DNA of 11,636 nucleotides, taken from positions 1 to 11,636 of the forward strand of contig QKDG01000036.1 in assembly GCA_003246805.1 (NCBI GenBank), read 5' to 3'. The notes below the pieces were generated by a model, which ran no database searches, was not told the origin of the DNA, and was given only the letters and a program-made list of their open reading frames with translations. Made by a program: the position numbers and the translations under genes. Source of the DNA: Clostridia bacterium (GTDB lineage Bacteria > Bacillota > Clostridia > Oscillospirales > Ruminococcaceae). Positions 5,967 through 11,636 of the stretch are shown here, piece after piece (the first letter of the stretch is position 1; every line of letters starts with the position of its first letter).

Positions 5967-6674
5967 ATGACGAGAGTTGGATTAAATACTATGAAAAATA
6001 TTCACGAAGGTCATCGAAAAAGATTAAAGCAATTATTTTTGGAAAATGGTTTAAGCACATTTGCAAATCACACGATTCTTGAATTATTACTGTTTTATGC
6101 TGTTCCCAGGCAGGATACAAATGAAATAGCCCATGAACTATTGAATGAGTACAAGACAGTTTCAGGGGTATTCAACGCCCCTTTTGAGGAACTGGTAAAT
6201 TTTAAAGGCTTGGGAGAAAATGGTGCAACACTGATAAAGCTAATCCCACAGCTTTTAAGCGTTTATACGATTAGCTCAAATGCCAATAGCCCGATGGATA
6301 ATGTAAAGATTGTCTGCGAGTATTTTCAGGGCTGTTTTATTGGTGTAAAAACTGAGCAGCTTAGGGTATGCTGCCTTGATGATAATCTGAATATAATTTC
6401 TTGCTCAGTTGTGCAGGATGGTGGGGTTAATGCTGTTCCCATAAATGTTCGCAAGATTGTTGAGAATACCTATCGCTCAAATTGTTCCCTTATTATTATT
6501 GCACATAATCATCCTAACGGAACAGCAATGCCATCAGATGCTGATATTATGGCTACCAGGCAGCTTTTAAATATATTGCAATCAGTTGGAATAAAGCTAC
6601 TTGACCATATTGTTGTTGGGCGGGATGGTGTTGTTTCAATGAAAAATACCGGGTATTTTAATATCTATGAATAA
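5967..6674 (+). CDS. radC: RadC family JAMM-domain protein
   Basis: Named for DNA repair, but the molecular role of this family (UPF0758) is unsettled; it has a JAB1/MPN metal-binding fold. The N-terminal part (residues 14-100) has the family EGHRKRLKQLFLENGL start, the ELLLFYAVPRQDTN signature and a helix-hairpin-helix-like LVNFKGLGENGATLIK. The C-terminal JAMM motif is AHNHPNGTAMPSDAD (H180, H182, S190, D193), so the metal site looks complete. The length of 235 matches the family. The start is uncertain: ATG 5967 lacks a ribosome binding site, while ATG 5991 (MKNIHEGHRKRLK) has a weak GGA and fits where relatives usually begin. It is the first gene of a unit with uvrB, whose ATG is 15 bases past this stop, so shared expression with excision repair is likely. 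Confidence 0.93.
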   Translation: MTRVGLNTMKNIHEGHRKRLKQLFLENGLSTFANHTILELLLFYAVPRQDTNEIAHELLNEYKTVSGVFNAPFEELVNFKGLGENGATLIKLIPQLLSVYTISSNANSPMDNVKIVCEYFQGCFIGVKTEQLRVCCLDDNLNIISCSVVQDGGVNAVPINVRKIVENTYRSNCSLIIIAHNHPNGTAMPSDADIMATRQLLNILQSVGIKLLDHIVVGRDGVVSMKNTGYFNIYE

Positions 6675-6689
6675 AGAAAGGTAAGATAA

Positions 6690-8657
6690 ATGGATAGATT
6701 TCAGTTGGTATCAGAATACAAGCCGTCAGGTGACCAGCCAAAGGCAATAGAGGAGCTTGTAGATGGCTTGAATTCAGGTATTAAAGAGCAGACATTGCTT
6801 GGTGTAACAGGCTCAGGCAAAACATTTACCATGGCGAATGTAATAGAGAGGGTAAACAGGCCTACTCTTGTTCTTGCACACAACAAAATACTTGCGGCTC
6901 AGCTTTGCAGCGAGTTCAAGGAGTTTTTCCCCAACAATGCGGTTGAATATTTCGTTTCTTATTATGATTATTATCAGCCAGAGGCGTATATTCCAAGCAC
7001 TGATGTTTATATAGAAAAAGACAGCTCAATAAATGATGAAATTGATAAGCTCAGGCATTCAGCAACAGCTTCATTGTCGGAGCGACGTGACGTTATTATA
7101 GTAGCGAGCGTTTCTTGTATATATTCACTTGGTGACCCAGATGATTATCGTTCGATGACACTTTCTTTAAGAAAAGGTTTGGAGAAACAACGTGATTTAG
7201 TTTTAGCCCGCCTTGTTGAAATGCAGTATGAACGAAATGATATCAATTTCGTCCGTAATAAATTTCGGGTTCGCGGGGATGTGGTCGAGATTTTCCCGTC
7301 AGATTCCACCGATACCGCCATAAGAGTTGAATTTTTTGGAGACGAGATTGACAGAATAAGTGAGATAAACGTTTTAACAGGTGAAATTAAAGCTAATCTG
7401 AGCCATGTTATGATTTTTCCGGCATCGCATTATATTATTGCCAAGGAAAAGCTAAGGCTTTCTATTCAGGATATTGAAGCAGAGCTTGAAGAACGGGTGA
7501 AGTATTTTAAAGAAAATGATATGCTTATTGAGGCACAGAGAATTGCTCAAAGGACAAATTATGATATTGAATTACTTCAAGAAATAGGGTTCTGCAAGGG
7601 GATAGAAAATTATTCAAGGATTTTATCAAGAAGAAAACCAGGCAGTATCCCGTATACTTTGTTTGACCATTTCCCCGATGATTTTCTGCTGATAGTTGAT
7701 GAATCACATGTCAGCCTGCCACAGGTAAGGGGAATGTTCGCAGGTGACAGGGCACGAAAAAAGACATTGATTGACTTCGGATTCAGGCTCCCTTCTGCTT
7801 ATGACAATCGCCCTTTGATGTTTGATGAGTTCTATTCAAAGATTAACCAGGCAGTTTTTGTTAGTGCAACACCAGGTGTTATAGAAAAGGAAAAATCATC
7901 AAAAATTGTGGAGCAGGTTATTCGCCCGACAGGCCTTGTCGACCCTGTTATTGAAGTAAAACCGACAACAGGGCAAATTGAGGATTTAGTCTTCCAGATA
8001 AATAGTATTGTTGCAAAGGGTGAGAGAATTTTAGTAACTACCCTCACTAAAAAAATGGCAGAAAACTTAACGGGCTATCTTGAAAATCTCGAAATTAAAG
8101 TAAGATATATGCACCACGACATTGATTCAATAGAACGTATGGAGATTATCAGGGATTTAAGGCTGGGAGTTTTTGATGTTCTTGTTGGTATCAACTTGCT
8201 GCGTGAGGGGCTTGATTTGCCTGAGGTTTCACTTGTTGCAATTCTTGATGCGGATAAGGAGGGCTTTTTGAGAAGTGAGTCCGCTCTGATACAGACAATA
8301 GGGCGTGCTGCAAGGAATTCACAGGGCAGGGTAATAATGTATGCTGATGTGGTAACACGTTCAATGGAAAATGCTATTACTGAAACTGAACGAAGACGTA
8401 AGCTTCAGGTTGAATATAATGAAAAGCATGGAATTATCCCTAAAACTATCAAAAAGAATGTTAGAGCAGTTCTAGAAATTTCAACAAAAGAGGAAGTTCG
8501 GAGCAATACGTCAAAATCCAAAAAGCTTTCACATAAGGATAAGCAGCAACTTATTGAAAAGCTTACTGTTGAAATGAAGAACGCAGCGAAATTGCTTGAA
8601 TTTGAACATGCTGCATTTTTAAGGGATAAAATTGAAGAGCTTAAAAGCGAAAAATAA
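6690..8657 (+). CDS. uvrB: Excinuclease ABC subunit B
   Basis: UvrB is the damage-verification helicase-like subunit of nucleotide excision repair; it is loaded by UvrA and then binds UvrC. Seen in its 655 residues: Walker A GVTGSGKT (38-45), the beta-hairpin YYDYYQPEAY (91-100) that probes DNA, Walker B DESH (337-340), helicase motifs GINLLREGLDLPEV and IQTIGRAARNSQGRV, and a C-terminal UVR domain (about 618-652, IEKLTVEMKNAAKLLEFEHAAFLRD split over two helices) for the UvrC contact. All domains expected of full-length UvrB are present. AAAGG (6677-6681) lies eight bases before the ATG. It sits between radC and uvrA, with 39 bases before the uvrA start. Confidence 0.99.
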   Translation: MDRFQLVSEYKPSGDQPKAIEELVDGLNSGIKEQTLLGVTGSGKTFTMANVIERVNRPTLVLAHNKILAAQLCSEFKEFFPNNAVEYFVSYYDYYQPEAYIPSTDVYIEKDSSINDEIDKLRHSATASLSERRDVIIVASVSCIYSLGDPDDYRSMTLSLRKGLEKQRDLVLARLVEMQYERNDINFVRNKFRVRGDVVEIFPSDSTDTAIRVEFFGDEIDRISEINVLTGEIKANLSHVMIFPASHYIIAKEKLRLSIQDIEAELEERVKYFKENDMLIEAQRIAQRTNYDIELLQEIGFCKGIENYSRILSRRKPGSIPYTLFDHFPDDFLLIVDESHVSLPQVRGMFAGDRARKKTLIDFGFRLPSAYDNRPLMFDEFYSKINQAVFVSATPGVIEKEKSSKIVEQVIRPTGLVDPVIEVKPTTGQIEDLVFQINSIVAKGERILVTTLTKKMAENLTGYLENLEIKVRYMHHDIDSIERMEIIRDLRLGVFDVLVGINLLREGLDLPEVSLVAILDADKEGFLRSESALIQTIGRAARNSQGRVIMYADVVTRSMENAITETERRRKLQVEYNEKHGIIPKTIKKNVRAVLEISTKEEVRSNTSKSKKLSHKDKQQLIEKLTVEMKNAAKLLEFEHAAFLRDKIEELKSEK

Positions 8658-8696
8658 ATAACAAAGTCAACAATCAACAAGTACAGGAGAAAAAAT

Positions 8697-11522
8697 ATGG
8701 CACATGATAAAATTATAGTAAAAGGCGCAAGGGAGCATAATCTAAAAAACATTGACATTACCATACCAAGAGACAAGCTTATAGTAATGACGGGGCTTTC
8801 AGGCTCGGGAAAATCCTCGCTTGCTTTTGATACTATTTATGCTGATGGGCAGAGAAGATATGTTGAAAGCTTATCCTCATACGCCAGGCAGTTTTTAGGG
8901 CAGATGGAGAAGCCTGATGTTGACAGTATTGAGGGGCTTTCACCAGCAATTTCAATCGACCAGAAGACAACATCAAAAAATCCCCGTTCAACAGTAGGTA
9001 CAGTAACAGAAATTTATGATTATTTCAGGCTTTTGTATGCCAGAATAGGTATACCTCATTGCCCAGTTTGTGGAAAAGAAATAAAGCAGCAGACGGTTGA
9101 CCAGATTGTTGATAAGATTTTGGAGCTTGACGAGGGAACAAAAATTCAGCTTTTGGCACCAATAGTCAGGGGGAGAAAAGGTGAATATCAAAAGGAAATT
9201 GAACAGGCTAAAAAATCAGGATATGTAAGGATAAGAATTGATGGTTCTACCTTTGATTTATCTGAAGAAATTAAGATAGACAAAAACAAAAAGCATAATA
9301 TCGAAATTATTGTAGACAGGCTTGTTATAAAAGAGGGGATAAAATCAAGGCTTACCGACAGTATCGAAACAGTAACAGCATTGACAGGAGGACTTGTAGG
9401 AGTTGACGTAATTGATGGTGAGGAGCAGCTATTTTCACAAAGCTATGCCTGCCCCGAGCATAATATAAGCATTGAGGAGCTTACTCCGCGTATGTTTTCC
9501 TTCAATAATCCATACGGTGCTTGCGAAAAATGTACCGGCTTAGGGGTGTTCCAGAAGGTTGACCCTGACCTTGTTGTGCCTAACAAGGAGCTTTCAATAA
9601 GGCAGGGCGCAATCAAGGCAATGGGCTGGAATGCTCAGGATGAGAATTCAATAGCCTCAATGTTCTATAATGCAATTGCAAAAAAGTATAATATTTCGCT
9701 TGACGAGCCTGTAAAAAATATTCCCCAGAATGTTATGGATGTTTTCTTATACGGAACAGGAAAAGAAAAGCTTGAGCTTAATCGTTCAAAAGAGCTTGGT
9801 GGTGGCAGGTATCTGGCAGCATTTGAGGGCATCTGCAATAATCTTGAAAGAAGATTTAAAGAAACAACAAGTGATTATTCGAGAGAGGATATTCTCTCAC
9901 ACATGACTGAGGTAAAATGCCCGAGCTGTAAAGGCAAAAGGTTGAAGAAAGAGTACCTGGCTGTTACTGTTGGTGATAAAAATATAAGTGAAATTACCGA
10001 ATATTCAATCACTGATTGTATTGCTTTTTTTAATAGCTTAAAACTATCTGACAGAGAACTTCTTATAGGTGACCGTATTATTAAAGAGATTAATGAGCGT
10101 TTAGGCTTTTTGCAGAGTGTAGGGCTTGAATATCTTACTCTGTCACGTTCGGCGGGGACATTATCGGGTGGCGAAAGCCAGAGAATTAGGCTTGCTACGC
10201 AGATAGGCTCATCTCTTGTGGGGGTTTTGTATATACTTGACGAGCCAAGCATAGGCCTGCATCAGCGAGATAACGATAAGCTTATCGGAACCCTGCACCG
10301 ACTTCGTGATATAGGCAATACCCTTATTGTGGTTGAGCATGATGAGGATACAATGTACGCTGCTGATTATATTGTTGATATTGGCCCAGGTGCTGGAATT
10401 CACGGTGGTGAGGTTGTTTGTGCAGGTACAATTGATGAAATCAAGGCTTGCGATAAATCAATCACAGGGCAATATTTAAGCGGAAAAAAGAAGATTGATG
10501 TTCCAAAAACAAGAAGACAGGGTAACGGGAATTTTCTTTCTTTAACAGGCGCAAGCGAAAATAATCTGAAAAATATCGATGTTAAAATCCCACTCGGAAC
10601 ATTCACATGTGTATCCGGAGTTTCAGGCAGCGGAAAGAGCTCACTTGTAAATGAGATTATTTATAAAGAGCTTGCAGGAAAGCTGAACAGAGCAAAAATC
10701 AAGCCTGGCAGCTTTAAAGAAATTCATGGAATAGAGCATCTTGATAAAATAATAGATATCGACCAATCACCGATAGGGCGTACTCCACGTTCAAACCCAG
10801 CGACTTATACGGGAGTTTTTACAGATATCAGAGAGCTTTTTGCAAGCACCAATGAAGCTAAAATGAAAGGCTACTCAGCAGGAAGATTTTCTTTTAATGT
10901 ACGTGGTGGTAGATGTGAGGCTTGTGAGGGCGATGGAATAATTAAAATCGAGATGCATTTTTTGCCAGATGTGTATGTCCCATGCGAGGTCTGCAAGGGT
11001 AAGCGTTATAACAGGGAAACTTTGGATATTCATTATAAAGGTAAGAATATTTATGAGGTTCTTGAAATGACAGTCGAAGAAGGGTGTGAGTTCTTTAAAA
11101 ACATTCCAAGAATTTCAAAAAAGCTGAACACTTTAAAAGATGTAGGGTTAGGTTATATAAAAATCGGGCAGCCAGCAACAACCCTGTCAGGCGGAGAAGC
11201 ACAAAGGGTAAAGCTTGCTACCGAGCTTTCAAAGCGTTCAACAGGCAGGACTATTTATGTTCTTGACGAACCTACTACCGGATTACACACTGCTGATGTT
11301 CACAAGCTTATGGAGGTTTTGCAGAAGCTTGCTGAAGCTGGGAATACTCTTTTGATAATCGAGCATAATCTTGATGTTATAAAAACAGCTGATTATGTAA
11401 TTGATTTGGGCCCCGAAGGTGGCAATAAAGGTGGGCAGGTAATTGCAACAGGAACACCGGAAGAGATAGCTGATTGTGCAGAATCATACACAGGCTATTA
11501 TCTGAAAAGAGTGTTAAAATAG
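8697..11522 (+). CDS. uvrA: Excinuclease ABC subunit A
   Basis: UvrA is the dimeric ABC-type ATPase that finds bulky DNA lesions and loads UvrB. The 941-residue protein is full length. It has a first Walker A GLSGSGKS (33-40) and first ABC signature LSGGESQR (489-496), then LDEPSIGLH; a second Walker A GVSGSGKSS and second signature LSGGEAQR, then LDEPTTGLH near the C-terminus. Zinc modules are visible as CPVC (122-125) with CPSC (408-411), CPEH (252-255) with CEKC (276-279), and CEAC with CEVC in the second half. In the middle module one usual Cys is His, which can still bind zinc. AGGAG (8685-8689) is seven bases before the ATG. The gene ends four bases before the -35 of the tRNA promoter, with no terminator of its own, so some transcripts may read into the tRNA. 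Confidence 0.99.
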   Translation: MAHDKIIVKGAREHNLKNIDITIPRDKLIVMTGLSGSGKSSLAFDTIYADGQRRYVESLSSYARQFLGQMEKPDVDSIEGLSPAISIDQKTTSKNPRSTVGTVTEIYDYFRLLYARIGIPHCPVCGKEIKQQTVDQIVDKILELDEGTKIQLLAPIVRGRKGEYQKEIEQAKKSGYVRIRIDGSTFDLSEEIKIDKNKKHNIEIIVDRLVIKEGIKSRLTDSIETVTALTGGLVGVDVIDGEEQLFSQSYACPEHNISIEELTPRMFSFNNPYGACEKCTGLGVFQKVDPDLVVPNKELSIRQGAIKAMGWNAQDENSIASMFYNAIAKKYNISLDEPVKNIPQNVMDVFLYGTGKEKLELNRSKELGGGRYLAAFEGICNNLERRFKETTSDYSREDILSHMTEVKCPSCKGKRLKKEYLAVTVGDKNISEITEYSITDCIAFFNSLKLSDRELLIGDRIIKEINERLGFLQSVGLEYLTLSRSAGTLSGGESQRIRLATQIGSSLVGVLYILDEPSIGLHQRDNDKLIGTLHRLRDIGNTLIVVEHDEDTMYAADYIVDIGPGAGIHGGEVVCAGTIDEIKACDKSITGQYLSGKKKIDVPKTRRQGNGNFLSLTGASENNLKNIDVKIPLGTFTCVSGVSGSGKSSLVNEIIYKELAGKLNRAKIKPGSFKEIHGIEHLDKIIDIDQSPIGRTPRSNPATYTGVFTDIRELFASTNEAKMKGYSAGRFSFNVRGGRCEACEGDGIIKIEMHFLPDVYVPCEVCKGKRYNRETLDIHYKGKNIYEVLEMTVEEGCEFFKNIPRISKKLNTLKDVGLGYIKIGQPATTLSGGEAQRVKLATELSKRSTGRTIYVLDEPTTGLHTADVHKLMEVLQKLAEAGNTLLIIEHNLDVIKTADYVIDLGPEGGNKGGQVIATGTPEEIADCAESYTGYYLKRVLK

Positions 11523-11525
11523 TAA

Positions 11526-11554
11526 TTGACATTAAAAACATTTTGTGTTAATAT
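11526..11554 (+). promoter_or_regulatory. Near-consensus promoter for tRNA-Pro
   Basis: A perfect TTGACA (11526-11531), a 17-base spacer and TAATAT (11549-11554) form the strongest promoter in the window, as expected for a stable RNA gene. It starts three bases after the uvrA stop codon. The predicted start is near 11561, about 17 bases ahead of the mature tRNA. Confidence 0.8.
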
Positions 11555-11577
11555 AAAGTTCTGTTAATGAACTTTAT
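11553..11577 (+). repeat. Perfect 9-bp inverted repeat abutting the tRNA 5' end
   Basis: ATAAAGTTC (11553-11561), loop TGTTAAT, GAACTTTAT (11569-11577) ends exactly one base before tRNA position 1 and overlaps the end of the promoter -10. The downstream sequence is CTGGG, with no U-tract, so it is not a standard terminator. It would form fully only in read-through transcripts from uvrA, not in RNA started at the tRNA promoter. Confidence 0.6.
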
Positions 11578-11636
11578 CTGGGTGTGGCGCAGATTGGTAG
11601 CGTGCTACCTTGGGGTGGTAGAGGCCGTGGGTTCAA
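11578..11636 (+). tRNA. tRNA-Pro(GGG), 3' end cut by window
   Basis: The cloverleaf can be followed up to the T-loop: acceptor CTGGGTG, TG, D-stem GCGC/GCGT with loop AGATTGGTA, anticodon stem CTACC/GGTAG with loop TTGGGGT, variable AGGCC, T-stem GTGGG and TTCAA. The anticodon GGG is at 11612-11614, so it reads CCC and CCU proline codons. A first base C, as here, is typical of bacterial tRNA-Pro. The 3' half of the T arm, the acceptor 3' strand and any encoded CCA are outside the window. Confidence 0.93.

Noticed and set aside
8405..8776. 123-residue minus-strand reading frame across the uvrB-uvrA junction
   Set aside because: It lies antisense to two well-supported genes, has no ribosome binding site, and its hydrophobic composition is what antisense of these codons gives.

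Overview
The window looks like a chromosomal housekeeping segment of a low-GC Gram-positive bacterium, most likely an uncultured Clostridia (Oscillospiraceae/Ruminococcaceae-like). The basis is the AT-rich spacers, strong AGGAG-type ribosome binding sites, sigma-A-type promoters, a DnaD plus DnaC/DnaI-type primosome pair, a TSCPD small protein, and the radC-uvrB-uvrA order. The taxonomic placement is inference; no marker was searched.

Layout, left to right. The 3' end of tyrS (+) enters from the left and faces a minus-strand replication operon, dnaD-like followed by a DnaC/DnaI-like helicase loader. Between these convergent units (145-316) is a structured stretch in which one 10-mer (AGCACTACCT) and its complement can form competing hairpins. 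The loader gene is split: one reading frame (1007-1291) holds its N-terminal helical part and another (315-971) its AAA+ ATPase. The zinc-type Cys motif that should join them is encoded between the two frames. Next, also on the minus strand, is a three-gene unit with its own promoter near 4840 and terminator near 2380: a PHP-domain phosphoesterase, a malic enzyme and a TSCPD protein. A RluA-family pseudouridine synthase follows on the minus strand, with its promoter in a divergent intergenic region.

From that divergent region the plus strand carries radC, uvrB and uvrA with short gaps, apparently one DNA-repair unit in which UvrA and UvrB perform damage recognition for nucleotide excision repair. 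Directly after uvrA is a near-consensus promoter driving a tRNA-Pro(GGG), cut by the window end at the T-loop.

Most of the window is conserved core genome. I found no mobile element, CRISPR array, defence system or obviously novel multi-gene system. The items most worth a second look are the split helicase loader and the 147-316 structured region.
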